DNA of 64,000 nt, taken from positions 1-64,000 of the forward strand of contig JAFOYE010000006.1 in assembly GCA_017391525.1 (NCBI GenBank), written 5' to 3'. Position numbers and translations under genes: made by a program. Every line of letters begins with the position of its first letter. Position 1 is the first letter of the stretch. The stretch comes from Paludibacteraceae bacterium (GTDB lineage Bacteria > Bacteroidota > Bacteroidia > Bacteroidales > Paludibacteraceae). Positions 8,181 to 16,949 of the stretch are shown piece by piece. The notes under the pieces were generated by a model. That model was not told the DNA's origin and made no database searches. It saw only the letters and a list, made by a program, of their open reading frames with translations.

Positions 8181-8187
8181 TCCATCA

Positions 8188-9357
8188 TTGGTTGTGTTTA
8201 ATCTTGAGCAATTACTCATAAGTCTCAACACCCCACTAGCCATAGCCTTGCTATCACTAGTGGGTGCTGCTGTTTTATACCAAATCTATTTTTATCTTCG
8301 TTACATCAACCAAGGCGGCAAATCATCCAAGGTTATCTTAAAAAACACAACTCCAGACTACCCTCCTGTCAGTGTCATAATTTGTGCTCGCAATGAATAT
8401 GAAAACCTACAGGACTACCTCGCAGTCATTTTATCGCAAGACTACCCTTGCTATGAGGTCATTGTAGTGGACGACAGTTCAGATGATGAGACAGATCTGC
8501 TACTAGAACGATTGTCACGCCAACATGCGAACTTATATCACACATTTGTACCTCGCGGTGCAAGAATCCTAAGTAGCAAAAAACTGGCCTTAACTATTGG
8601 TATTAAGGCAGCCAAGTATGAGCATCTCCTGCTAACCGATGCTGATTGCAGACCAGAATCCAAGAATTGGATACGCGAAATGATGCAAGGTTTTGCGAAC
8701 GAGAACACCGAAGTAGTTGTAGGTTTTAGTCCTTATTTTGAGAAAAAGGGATTACTCAATCATATTATCAGTTACGACACACTATTCTCCGGACTACAGT
8801 ATATGGGCATGGCTCGTTCTGGACATCCCTATATGGGCGTCGGACGCAACCTAGCCTACAAACGTAGCACCTTTTTCAATATCGGTGGATTCAAGACACT
8901 AATAAATAACCTTGCAGGAGATGACGACCTATTTGTCAACCGAGTAGCTACACGCAAAAATACCACTGTCGTTTGCAACAAAGATAGTTTGGTATGGTCA
9001 CAACCTAAAACCACATGGCATGAATGGCTACATCAAAAACACCGTCACTTATCTGTATCCCCTAAATATCGTTTTGGTAGCAAGTTACGTTTGACAATCG
9101 AGCCTATGACTCGTGCACTACTCTACCTCAGTCTTTTGGCGTGTATTTTATGGGGTGGATATGTTGTGACTGCTGTAGCTGTGGCATTGTTCTTGTTGAG
9201 ATGTTTGGTACAACGATGCGTTATCAACGCCGCAACTCGTCGTTTAGGATTACGAAAAATAGGTATTGGGTTATGGATTTATGATATAATTATGCCACTC
9301 ATAACTCTCTATATATTATTTACACAACGCTTTAAGAAGCGCGCACTCTATTGGTAA
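8188..9357 (+). CDS. Membrane glycosyltransferase, family 2
   Basis: No ATG fits the N-terminus, so a TTG at 8188 or a GTG at 8194 is probably used; the exact start is uncertain. The protein (about 389 residues) has an N-terminal membrane helix, a GT-A domain (PVSVIICARNE, VVVDDSSDDETD, LLTDADCRP), a GDDDLF acidic motif, and a WLHQKHRHLS segment at the place of the QxxRW motif. Two or three membrane helices close it. This is the layout of processive GT2 enzymes that build surface polysaccharide or glycolipid. The sugar donor cannot be told. It sits between the esterase-like gene and a DUF3467 gene in the same direction. Confidence 0.85.
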   Translation: MVVFNLEQLLISLNTPLAIALLSLVGAAVLYQIYFYLRYINQGGKSSKVILKNTTPDYPPVSVIICARNEYENLQDYLAVILSQDYPCYEVIVVDDSSDDETDLLLERLSRQHANLYHTFVPRGARILSSKKLALTIGIKAAKYEHLLLTDADCRPESKNWIREMMQGFANENTEVVVGFSPYFEKKGLLNHIISYDTLFSGLQYMGMARSGHPYMGVGRNLAYKRSTFFNIGGFKTLINNLAGDDDLFVNRVATRKNTTVVCNKDSLVWSQPKTTWHEWLHQKHRHLSVSPKYRFGSKLRLTIEPMTRALLYLSLLACILWGGYVVTAVAVALFLLRCLVQRCVINAATRRLGLRKIGIGLWIYDIIMPLITLYILFTQRFKKRALYW

Positions 9358-9397
9358 AAAAACTTGTATTAACAACTAAATTCAAAATATTATAACT

Positions 9398-9703
9398 ATG
9401 GAAGAACAAAAATTGAACATCAACCTCACCCCTGAAGTGGCTGAGGGTACATATGCAAATTTAGCTATTATAGCACACTCTAACTCAGAATTTGTCATGG
9501 ATTTCGTACGCATGATGCCAGGCCAAAAGAGTGCCAATGTTCAATCACGCGTGATTATGACACCGGATAATGCCAAAAAACTGCTCTTTGCTCTCCAAGA
9601 GAATATCAGCAAATACGAGAAGCAAAATGGCACTATCAAAATCAATGGCGCACCAACTCCAGGTAGCACTATACCAATGTCCTTCGGTGGCGGTGACGCG
9701 TAA
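9398..9703 (+). CDS. DUF3467 protein
   Basis: The 101-residue protein matches the DUF3467 pattern: an N-terminal INLTPEVAEGTYANLAII strand, SEFVMDFVRMMPG, then SRVIMTPDNAKKLLFALQENI and a Gly-rich tail. The family is widespread in Bacteroidetes as a small cytosolic protein of unknown role. It has no signal peptide. The gene is 40 bases after the glycosyltransferase and probably ends that operon. The downstream region holds a word array, not a clear terminator. Confidence 0.85.
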   Translation: MEEQKLNINLTPEVAEGTYANLAIIAHSNSEFVMDFVRMMPGQKSANVQSRVIMTPDNAKKLLFALQENISKYEKQNGTIKINGAPTPGSTIPMSFGGGDA

Positions 9704-9837
9704 CAAGTTGTTTTTGTTGGTATCTTGCGGTTTGTCGGTTGGTCATTATGTACCACATAACTCCCGCCTTCCGCGCCGCAATCTACTCAATAAAAAAGCA
9801 ACTTTAGCATTGAAAATATTAATCAGACCGCTTTTAC

Positions 9838-9972
9838 AAGCTGAGAGATATTAGACCGTGTTACTGTTAGACCGCGCTTCGCGCTGAGAGACATCCATAA
9901 TCTAACAGCGAAGCGATCAAACAACGCAGTGGTCTAACTTCTAACAGCGAGCATAGTGAACGGTCATAAATC
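9838..9972. repeat. Word-and-palindrome array (GTCTAAC / CTGAGAGA type)
   Basis: Words of the types CTGAGAGA, TTAGACCG and TCTAACAG alternate with palindromes GCGC-ttc-GCGC (9874-9884), GCGAAGCG and AACGCAGTG. It lies directly before the uridine phosphorylase gene, and its words match the large array at 44041-44196. The rest of the gap (9704-9837) shows no feature. Confidence 0.7.
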
Positions 9973-9981
9973 TTTTAACCT

Positions 9982-10860
9982 ATGAAGAAAACATTTCCAG
10001 CCAGTCAACTCATCATCAATGAGGACGGCAGTATATTCCACCTTCATATTCGCCCAGAGCATCTGGCAGACAAAGTGATATTGGTAGGTGATCAAGGTCG
10101 TGTGGATCTAGTGGCTTCGTTCTTTGACGAAGGTAGCATTGAATGCGATATCCAAAGCCGCGAGTTTCATACTATTACAGGTAAATTCCATGGCAAACGT
10201 GTCTCCTGTATCTCTACAGGTATCGGCACTGACAACTGCGATATTGTGCTCAACGAGCTCGATGCCTTGGCAAATATTGACTTTGCCACCCGCACCGAAA
10301 AAGACGAGCACAGCACCCTTGAGATCGTGCGCATCGGCACTTGCGGGGGTATGCAAGAAGATATTCCATTAGGCACTTTCCTCGTGAGTGAAAAGTCCAT
10401 CGGTTGGGACGGCGTACTAGCTTTCTACGAAGGTCGTGACGAGATCGCAGACCTCGGCTTTGAGGACGCACTCGTGGATTTTATCCACTATCCCGCCAAA
10501 GCAGCTCGCCCATACGTGGTTGCTGCTAATCCAGAACTCGTCAACCGCATTGCGGGTGACGACATGATGCGTGGTTGCACCATTGCTGCCAACGGATTCT
10601 ATGGTCCACAAGGACGTGTATTGCGTTGCGATATTGCTGTAAAGGACATCAACGACCGCATCACAGACTTCCGTTACGAGGGGCAACGTATCACCAACTA
10701 CGAGATGGAAGGTAGTGCCATCGCAGGTCTCAGCCTCCTAATGGGACATAAAGCCATGACCGTATGCTGCGTGATTGCTCAACGCAAAGTGGAAGCAGCC
10801 AACACAGATTACAAACCTCGCATCAAAGAATTGATACAGAAAGTACTAGAACGAATTTAA
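9982..10860 (+). CDS. udp: Nucleoside (uridine) phosphorylase
   Basis: The 292-residue cytosolic protein belongs to the PNP/UDP family: LVGDQGRVDLVASFFD (phosphate-binding region), SCISTGIGTDNCDIVLNEL, EIVRIGTCGGMQ, and TNYEMEGSAIAGLS with the Met-Glu that contacts ribose. It should catalyse phosphorolysis of uridine, or a related nucleoside, to free base and ribose-1-phosphate. Base specificity is by analogy with Bacteroides annotations and is not proven. The M49 peptidase gene follows after 10 bases, so they may share a transcript. A word array lies upstream and no consensus promoter was found. Confidence 0.85.
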   Translation: MKKTFPASQLIINEDGSIFHLHIRPEHLADKVILVGDQGRVDLVASFFDEGSIECDIQSREFHTITGKFHGKRVSCISTGIGTDNCDIVLNELDALANIDFATRTEKDEHSTLEIVRIGTCGGMQEDIPLGTFLVSEKSIGWDGVLAFYEGRDEIADLGFEDALVDFIHYPAKAARPYVVAANPELVNRIAGDDMMRGCTIAANGFYGPQGRVLRCDIAVKDINDRITDFRYEGQRITNYEMEGSAIAGLSLLMGHKAMTVCCVIAQRKVEAANTDYKPRIKELIQKVLERI

Positions 10861-10870
10861 TCACAATAGA

Positions 10871-12847
10871 ATGAAAAAATTTATTATCCTACTAGGAGCA
10901 ACATTAGTTATGTCGAATGCTTATTCACAAACCGAATCATTTGATTATACCGTAGATAAATTTTATGATTTGGAAATTTTGCGTTATCAAGTGCCTGCAT
11001 TTGAGACGCTCAGTTTACAACAAAAAACATTGGTATACCATCTTACCGAAGCTGCGTTGCACGGTCGTGACATCCTATATGATCAAAACGGTCGTTACAA
11101 TCTGCGTATTCGTCGCGCTTTGGAAGCATTGTATACACAATACAAAGGAGATAGAACAAGCAAGGAGTTTGTGAATTTTGAGAAATACCTCAAACGCGTA
11201 TGGTTTGCCAACGGTATTCACCACCACTATGCGTCCGATAAGTTCCAACCCGAATTCACACAAAAGTGGTTTGTCGCTGCATGTAAAAAAGCAGGTGTGA
11301 CATACGACAAAGCCATCCTTCCTGTAATGTTTGACCCAACCGTGATGCCTAAATCGCTCAGCCTCGAGGGAGAAGACCTCCTCCTCGCGTCAGCCAACAA
11401 CTACTACGAGGGCGTTACCCAAGCCGAGGCAGAGGCATACTACGAAGCACATAAAGATAATTCTGAAGAGCCACTTTGGATTGGTCTAAACAGCAAACTT
11501 GTCAAAGAGAATGGTGAAGTGGTAGAACGTGTGTACAAAGTAGGAGGCATGTATAGCCAAGCACTTGCAAAAGTAGTAGAACATCTTGAGAAAGCATTGG
11601 AATTTGCTGAAAACGATCAACAACGTCTCGTAATCGAGAAACTAATTGAATTCAACAAAACAGGTAATCTAAAAGCCTTTAACGAGTATTGTATCGCATG
11701 GGTAAAAGATTTGGACAGTCGAGTAGACTTCGTTAATGGTTTTACCGAAACATACGCTGATCCATTGGGCATCACTGGTACATGGGAATCGCTCATCAAC
11801 TTCAAGGACATGAATGCTACCCACCGTTGCCAAACTATCTCTGACAACGCACAATGGTTCGAGGATAACTCACCAACCGACGTAAAATACAAGAAAGAGG
11901 AAGTCAAGGGTGTGAGCGCTAAGGTTATTACCGCAGCTATCTTGGCGGGCGACTGCTATCCTGCTACCCCTATCGGTATCAACCTGCCTAACGCCAACTG
12001 GATTCGCAAAGACTATGGTTCTAAATCTGTAACCATCGACAATATCACCCACGCCTACAATGAGGCAGCCAAGGGCAATGGCTTCAACGAAGAGTTCATG
12101 ATTAGCCCAGAGGTGATTGCTATGTATGAGAAGGCAGGTGCTTGTGGCGATTTGCATACAGACTTGCACGAGTGCGTGGGCCATGGTTCCGGTAAACTCA
12201 TGCCTGGCGTTACCAAAGATGCGCTCAAGGAACATGCTTCTACTATCGAGGAGGCGCGTGCCGACTTGTTGGGTCTCTACTACATGGCTGATCCTAAATT
12301 GGTTGAACTCGGACTCTTAGAGGACGAAGAGGCATACAAAGGTTTCTATTACCAACAAATGATGAACGGTCTTATGACTCAACTCGTGCGTATTGAGCCA
12401 GGCAAGGACATCGAGGAATCACACATGCGTAACCGTCAATTGATTGCTCTTTGGGTATTCAAGAACGCCAAGAACAACGAGGTAGAGATGATCGAGCGCG
12501 ATGGCAAACACTATCTCCAAATCAATGATTACGAGGGCATCCGCCGCTTGTATGGTGAGTTACTTCGCGAGATCCAACGCATCACTTCCGAAGGCGATTA
12601 TCCTGCTGCCAAAGCGATGGTAGAGGAGTATGCGGTGAAGGTAGATCAAGACTTGCACAAAGAGATCTTGGAACGATATGAGAAGCTCAATCTTGCTCCT
12701 TATAAGGGCTTTGTTAACCCTGTTTATACCGCACACTACGATGCTGAAGGCAATATTGTGGATGTAACTCTTGATTACACCGAGGGTTATATAGAGCAGC
12801 ACCTCCGCTACTCTCGCGATTATTCTTTCTTACCAGACATCAATTGA
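10871..12847 (+). CDS. Dipeptidyl-peptidase III-like zinc peptidase (M49)
   Basis: The 658-residue protein has a signal peptide (cleaved near AYSQTE) and the M49 zinc motif HECVGHG (HEXXGH form) with EEARAD about 50 residues later supplying the third zinc ligand. M49 enzymes remove dipeptides from the N-terminus of short peptides. Bacteroides orthologues of this type are often mis-named dihydrofolate reductase in databases. Here the signal peptide points to the periplasm. Length agrees with the family. The stop codon is 6 bases from a GTTGAAAG word array. Confidence 0.9.
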   Translation: MKKFIILLGATLVMSNAYSQTESFDYTVDKFYDLEILRYQVPAFETLSLQQKTLVYHLTEAALHGRDILYDQNGRYNLRIRRALEALYTQYKGDRTSKEFVNFEKYLKRVWFANGIHHHYASDKFQPEFTQKWFVAACKKAGVTYDKAILPVMFDPTVMPKSLSLEGEDLLLASANNYYEGVTQAEAEAYYEAHKDNSEEPLWIGLNSKLVKENGEVVERVYKVGGMYSQALAKVVEHLEKALEFAENDQQRLVIEKLIEFNKTGNLKAFNEYCIAWVKDLDSRVDFVNGFTETYADPLGITGTWESLINFKDMNATHRCQTISDNAQWFEDNSPTDVKYKKEEVKGVSAKVITAAILAGDCYPATPIGINLPNANWIRKDYGSKSVTIDNITHAYNEAAKGNGFNEEFMISPEVIAMYEKAGACGDLHTDLHECVGHGSGKLMPGVTKDALKEHASTIEEARADLLGLYYMADPKLVELGLLEDEEAYKGFYYQQMMNGLMTQLVRIEPGKDIEESHMRNRQLIALWVFKNAKNNEVEMIERDGKHYLQINDYEGIRRLYGELLREIQRITSEGDYPAAKAMVEEYAVKVDQDLHKEILERYEKLNLAPYKGFVNPVYTAHYDAEGNIVDVTLDYTEGYIEQHLRYSRDYSFLPDIN

Positions 12848-12851
12848 TGTG

Positions 12852-12970
12852 GTTGAAAGTTGAATGTTGAATGTTGAAAGTTGAGAGTTGAATGTTGAAA
12901 GTTGAAAGGCAGGAAGTAGCGGCAAGGCCGCATTACCCAGCCTTTACACCATACACTTTACACCATACAC
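12852..12970. repeat. Word-and-palindrome array (GTTGAAAG type)
   Basis: GTTGAAAG, GTTGAATG or GTTGAGAG occurs about eight times. It is followed by the palindrome GCGGC-aag-GCCGC (12919-12931) and then two copies of a second word (TTTACACCATACAC). It fills the gap between the M49 gene and aroA. Confidence 0.8.
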
Positions 12971-12982
12971 TAAAAAAAATCA

Positions 12983-14074
12983 ATGCGCATCGAACTGCCC
13001 ATATCGAAATCCATTGCAAATCGATTATTGATTTTGCAAGCTATACACGGAGACGAGCTTATGCCCGTCTCCGATTCTATGCCCGATGATGTGCGAATGA
13101 TGAGTGAGGCGATTAGGCTATTAGGCGAGAGGCGAGAGGCGAGAATTGACCTTGGCAATTGCGGTACTGCCATGCGCTTCCTCACAACCTATTGCGCGCA
13201 GTTAGAAGGACAAACCACCATCTTGGACGGCGTAGAGCGCATGCACCATCGACCTATTGGTCAACTAGTGGAAGCATTGCGTGAGATCGGCGCAGATATT
13301 GAGTATTTAGACGAAGTTGGTTTTCCGCCTCTGCGTATTAAGGGATGTATATTGGATAAGCATAAAATAGTGACAATCAACAACCCACAATCCACACAGT
13401 TCGTTTCAGCCTTATTGCTTATCGGAGCAAATGTCCAAACCAATTCTACTTCCCCATACATCACCCTCACCCGCGAGATGATTGAACAGTATTCTCTTGC
13501 CTCATCGCCTTATCGCCTATCGCCTATCGCCTTAGAAAGGGATTGGTCATCCGCCGCTTTTTGGTACGAGTATGTCGCTCTCCATGGTGGTGAGGTTACG
13601 CTCCCAGGCCTCTCTCGCGACTCTCTGCAAGGTGATAAGGTAGTTGCTGACATTTTTGCCCACCTTGGTGTCCATACTACTTACACCGCCGAAGGCATCA
13701 CCATCGCTTCTACAGGCGTAGCCGATCTACAGCGCAGCGATCTTCAGGGCATTGATGCCCGATCTACAGCGCAGCGATCTGCGGAAGAAATCTTACACCA
13801 AGATTTCTCCGCCTGCCCCGACCTCTATCCTGCCGTTGCGCTCACTTGCGAGCGATTGGGGGTTGAGTTACACGCCACTGGCGTAGAGTCTTTGCCATTG
13901 AAGGAATCCGACCGCCTGCATGCGGTGCGCGAGCACCGCACCGACCACGACCACCGCATGGCAATGGCATTATTAGTCGCGGGTTACGAGGTGGATGACA
14001 CCACCTGCATCAGCAAATCTTATCCTCAATTCCTCGACCATTTCCGTCGTATTAGTACCTTAAAATTACAATAA
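12983..14074 (+). CDS. aroA: 3-phosphoshikimate 1-carboxyvinyltransferase (EPSP synthase)
   Basis: The enzyme joins shikimate-3-phosphate and phosphoenolpyruvate. Signatures: LPISKSIANR at the N-terminus, LGNCGTAMRFLTTY, NNPQSTQFVSALLLIGA, LPLKESDRL and DHRMAMALL. At 363 residues it is shorter than most EPSP synthases but has all the main motifs. Three stretches are encoded by dispersed word arrays: residues about 42-54 (AGGCGAG word), 172-185 (TCGCCTAT word), and 248-266 (GATCTACAG word with palindromes, giving the repeated peptide RSDLQ). All keep the frame. The gene is 2 bases before the fusion gene at 14076 and is probably co-transcribed with it. Confidence 0.93.
   Translation: MRIELPISKSIANRLLILQAIHGDELMPVSDSMPDDVRMMSEAIRLLGERREARIDLGNCGTAMRFLTTYCAQLEGQTTILDGVERMHHRPIGQLVEALREIGADIEYLDEVGFPPLRIKGCILDKHKIVTINNPQSTQFVSALLLIGANVQTNSTSPYITLTREMIEQYSLASSPYRLSPIALERDWSSAAFWYEYVALHGGEVTLPGLSRDSLQGDKVVADIFAHLGVHTTYTAEGITIASTGVADLQRSDLQGIDARSTAQRSAEEILHQDFSACPDLYPAVALTCERLGVELHATGVESLPLKESDRLHAVREHRTDHDHRMAMALLVAGYEVDDTTCISKSYPQFLDHFRRISTLKLQ
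13106..13143. repeat. AGGCGAG word array inside aroA
   Basis: The word (T)AGGCGA(GAGG) recurs about four times. It encodes AroA residues about 42-54, where related enzymes have a short variable loop before the GNAGTAMR motif. Confidence 0.65.
13498..13536. repeat. TCGCCTAT word array inside aroA
   Basis: The word ATCGCCT occurs four times with TAT or TA spacers, encoding about 13 residues (172-185) just before the conserved ERDWSSAAFWYE segment. The same word is intergenic at 60868-60890 and is inside aroC at 7181-7215. Confidence 0.75.
13724..13780. repeat. GATCTACAG word-and-palindrome array inside aroA
   Basis: The word GATCTACAG or GATCTTCAG alternates with the palindromic units CGCAGCG and GGGCAT-tg-ATGCCC. 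It encodes AroA residues about 248-266. The same word and palindrome form a long intergenic array at 56100-56285. Confidence 0.8.
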
Positions 14075-14075
14075 T

Positions 14076-16292
14076 ATGAATATGAGAAACAATCATGTAT
14101 TTATAGCTTTAGCAGCCGTGATGATGATAAATTGCGCGCTCAGAGCAGAGGAACGCACCGACCAAGCTATTCAACAAGTGATGGACGAATACCAAGCAGT
14201 CGGTGTCGCTGCCGTCATCGTCCAAGATGGGCAGATAGTGTATGAAAAAGCTTTTGGTCATGCCAATATCGACAGTCAGACACCTTTGACAACCGATCAC
14301 TTCATGCGCATAGCATCCATATCCAAGTCCTTCACCGCAACATCCCTGATGCAACTCGTGGAGAAAGGGGTCATCTCGCTCGATGATGATGTGAGCGATC
14401 TCATTGGCTTCGAAGTACGTAATCCACATCACCCAGAGGTACCTATCACATTGCGCATGGTGCTCTCGCATACAGCCAGTTTCCGCGACCCAGAGAATTA
14501 TTCCACACTCGACCATATCAATCCTGCTATGAATGGCGACTGCAGAGCCACCTATTACGATTATGCTCCAGGTACAGGTTATAACTATTCTAATCTGGGT
14601 CTCAACTTCGCAGGCGCAATCCTTGAGAAAGTTTCTGGTGTGCGTTTCGACCGCTATGTAAAAGATAATGTGATAACTCCACTTGGACTGCATGCAGGTC
14701 ACAACTACGACGAGCTTGATAGCACAAGACGTGCTTCCATCTACCGTTATCGCGACGGACAATACACAGAGTCAAACGCCTATGGCAGCGTGGCACACCG
14801 ACTCGATGATTACATCATGGGCTACTCAGCGCCTATCTTCTCACCTACTGGCGGCGTGAAGATCTCTGCGCACGACTTGGCTACCTATATGATGATGCAC
14901 ATGAACTATGGTCAGCTCAATGGCGTACGCATCATCTCCGAGGAAAGTGCCAAAACCATGCAAACACCCGTATGGATCAAGCTAACGGATGACTACTACG
15001 AAGACCAATATGGATTATGCCTCCAGGAGTTTGTGGACTTCTTGGATGATGCTCACTACAATACGCCCGGTAACTACCCAGTGGGACATACTGGCGATGC
15101 CTACGGATTGCGCAGTATCATGATGTGGAGCCCAGCAGATGGTTGGGGTATCGTAGCCATAACCAATGGTTATGTGTATAATCCAAAGAAAGACGTTATT
15201 GAAGCATTGGCCAATGCCATCTATAAGGCATATTTTGGTATATCTCAGTCATGTGACAAGACGGCTCAACTGACTTACGAACCTTTTACTGGCGAGTTGC
15301 GCCACGCTTTTGGTATCTCCACCAACACGCGTACCACGACCCCTATCGTACTCACCCGCGTCACACTCGGCGACTATACAGGCTACGGCGAGGCCGCGCT
15401 GCCCCCTTATCTCAAAGAGACACAGGAGTCAGTTTGCGCTTTTCTGAAGTTGGCTCAGCCTGTCATCAACAGCTGCCGCGAGCCGCTGAATGTGGATAGT
15501 ATCATGCAGGTAGTCAATGCCTTGGCGCCAGGCAATCATGCGGCAAAGGCGAGCATCGACATTGCTTTGCACGACCTCTTTGGTAAGTTTCACGGTCAGC
15601 CCCTCTGGCAGATGTGGAATATTGATCCAGATGCTACCCCTTGTACCAGTTATACGATTGGCTACGATGCTAGCGATTCGATTGTGCAGCATAAAGTGCG
15701 CGAAGCCGACTGGGCGAAAATCCTCAAAGTCAAACTCGGTCGTGAGGAGGCAGAAGACAAGCGTATGATTCGCCTAATTCGTAGCATTAGCAACAAACCT
15801 ATCTATGTAGATGCCAACCAAGGTTGGCCCACCAAAGAGCATGCGCTAAAGATGTGCCAATGGTTGGCTGAGCAGGGTGTGGTACTTGTTGAGCAGCCTA
15901 TGCCCAAGCATATGAACGAGGAACATGCATGGCTTTGCGAACGGGTAGAAGTGCCTATCATTGCTGACGAGGCATGTCAAACTTATGCCGATGTAGCGGG
16001 GCTGCAACCCTACTACGACGGTATTAATATCAAATTAATGAAGTGTGGCGGAGTAGCTGAGGCGCATAAGATGATCGCCTTGGCACGTGAGTTGGGTATG
16101 CAGGTGATGATTGGCTGTATGACGGAGACTAGTGCAGGTATCTCTGCGGCGACAACGCTAAGCCCGCTGGTGGATTATGCCGACTTGGATGGTCATGTAC
16201 TGCTTGCCAATGACCCTTACGAGGGTATTCAGCTGGTGGATGGCAAGTTGACGTTGGTCAATAAACCTGGCACTGGCGTTACTCCGCGCTAA
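14076..16292 (+). CDS. Fusion: serine beta-lactamase-like hydrolase + dipeptide epimerase
   Basis: One 738-residue frame holds two enzymes behind a signal peptide. Residues about 28-395 are a class C beta-lactamase/DD-peptidase-like domain with SISK near residue 80 and YNYSN near 168. Residues about 410-735 are an enolase-superfamily dipeptide epimerase (L-Ala-D/L-Glu type): KVK near 551, the metal-binding Asp of VDANQGW near 577, the Glu of VEQPM near 605, the Asp of ADEAC near 629, the Lys of NIKLMKCGG near 651, and CMTETSAG. Both active sites look complete. Epimerases of this type normally act in the cytoplasm on murein peptides, whereas the signal peptide would export this one. The fusion joins two steps of murein peptide processing. 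Confidence 0.85.
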   Translation: MNMRNNHVFIALAAVMMINCALRAEERTDQAIQQVMDEYQAVGVAAVIVQDGQIVYEKAFGHANIDSQTPLTTDHFMRIASISKSFTATSLMQLVEKGVISLDDDVSDLIGFEVRNPHHPEVPITLRMVLSHTASFRDPENYSTLDHINPAMNGDCRATYYDYAPGTGYNYSNLGLNFAGAILEKVSGVRFDRYVKDNVITPLGLHAGHNYDELDSTRRASIYRYRDGQYTESNAYGSVAHRLDDYIMGYSAPIFSPTGGVKISAHDLATYMMMHMNYGQLNGVRIISEESAKTMQTPVWIKLTDDYYEDQYGLCLQEFVDFLDDAHYNTPGNYPVGHTGDAYGLRSIMMWSPADGWGIVAITNGYVYNPKKDVIEALANAIYKAYFGISQSCDKTAQLTYEPFTGELRHAFGISTNTRTTTPIVLTRVTLGDYTGYGEAALPPYLKETQESVCAFLKLAQPVINSCREPLNVDSIMQVVNALAPGNHAAKASIDIALHDLFGKFHGQPLWQMWNIDPDATPCTSYTIGYDASDSIVQHKVREADWAKILKVKLGREEAEDKRMIRLIRSISNKPIYVDANQGWPTKEHALKMCQWLAEQGVVLVEQPMPKHMNEEHAWLCERVEVPIIADEACQTYADVAGLQPYYDGINIKLMKCGGVAEAHKMIALARELGMQVMIGCMTETSAGISAATTLSPLVDYADLDGHVLLANDPYEGIQLVDGKLTLVNKPGTGVTPR

Positions 16293-16352
16293 TATTTGAC
16301 AATAATTCCCAGTTATTTCCCCCTTGCTTGCCCTTTATCTACCACCTATCCG

Positions 16353-16400
16353 CATAGGGACTTCATAGGAACTTCATAGGAACCTCATAGGAACTTCGCC
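16353..16400. repeat. CATAGGAACTT word array
   Basis: The 11-12-base word TTCATAGGAAC occurs four times (one copy CTCATAGGAAC). The same word in reverse orientation occurs at 30968-31002. Confidence 0.65.
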
Positions 16401-16429
16401 GTATCTTTACCGTAAGATCACCGAGAGAA

Positions 16430-16690
16430 CGAATGCAGATTGCCCGATGGCTATCTCTGCTTACTTGCATGCGTTGATGTTCGCTAGCTTCTCGTTTTGC
16501 GGCGAGATGTTTAGCTCTGTACATTCGGATTTTTGTGCTGGATTACGCATAATACCCGAGGCCTCTTTGCTTATGGAGGTAACGCTTTCACGGGTGGGCG
16601 TTCTGCCATTTCTTTTTTCTGTTTATTGGTGTATTGCGGTTTCCTGCAATACGCAACATACCCTGTCCGTCCTATGACAGGGCGCAACCA
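16430..16690. ncRNA. Candidate structured RNA, orientation unknown
   Basis: Several nested pairings lie in about 260 bases. ACCCG (16554-16558) pairs with CGGGT (16591-16595), enclosing CCTC (16562-16565) and GAGG (16576-16579). A perfect seven-pair hairpin joins GTATTGC (16631) and GCAATAC (16646). Another joins CCCTGTC (16661) and GACAGGG (16676). TCTCG and CGAGA pair near 16475-16495. Composition differs from the AT-rich flanks. I do not recognise the family; it does not show the marks of RNase P, tmRNA or SRP RNA. A small coding gene is not excluded. Confidence 0.4.
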
Positions 16691-16881
16691 ATGTTCATAA
16701 TCAATACTGCCACCAATGCTTTCTAAAAACAATGCTACATGTACAATCATAGTAATTGAACATTAGTTATGCTTATGAATGATTGGGGTTAAGTCTTTCT
16801 TTTGTTTGCACAGTTACATATTTTCTCCAACATATACAACCTTCTACTTATATATTTTTTTTACAAAAAAATCTCTTGTTT

Positions 16882-16941
16882 TTGTTTATATCATTTTTTT
16901 TTTTTAATTTTGCAGTCGAATTACAAATATAAATATTTTTG
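16882..16941 (+). promoter_or_regulatory. Two overlapping promoters before the 6S-like RNA
   Basis: The first promoter has TTG 16882-16884, 20 bases, TAATTTTG 16905-16912. A second has TTG 16910-16912, 21 bases, TATTTTTG 16934-16941, and would start transcription near 16948, close to the closing stem of the RNA. The first matches the N20 rule exactly; the second fits the RNA boundary better. Confidence 0.65.
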
Positions 16942-16949
16942 CCTATGAA

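Larger units (their letters stand above)
16293..16904. other. Long intergenic region: word array and structured segment
   Basis: No convincing protein gene is seen. A CATAGGAACTT word array lies at 16353-16400 and a structured, more GC-balanced segment at about 16430-16690. The 6S-like RNA promoter begins at 16882. Frames open across the structured segment on both strands have no start, signal or composition that supports a gene. Confidence 0.5.

Noticed and set aside
14076..16292. Two genes split by a sequencing frameshift
   Set aside because: The frame is continuous through both domains with no overlap or shift; only a lost stop codon, not a frameshift, could be suspected.
16447..16677. 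Open frame across the structured segment
   Set aside because: The frame has no supporting start context and its sequence follows the palindromes; on the other strand an equal frame is also open.
16430..16690. RNase P RNA, tmRNA or SRP RNA
   Set aside because: None of the conserved core sequences of these RNAs was found on either strand.
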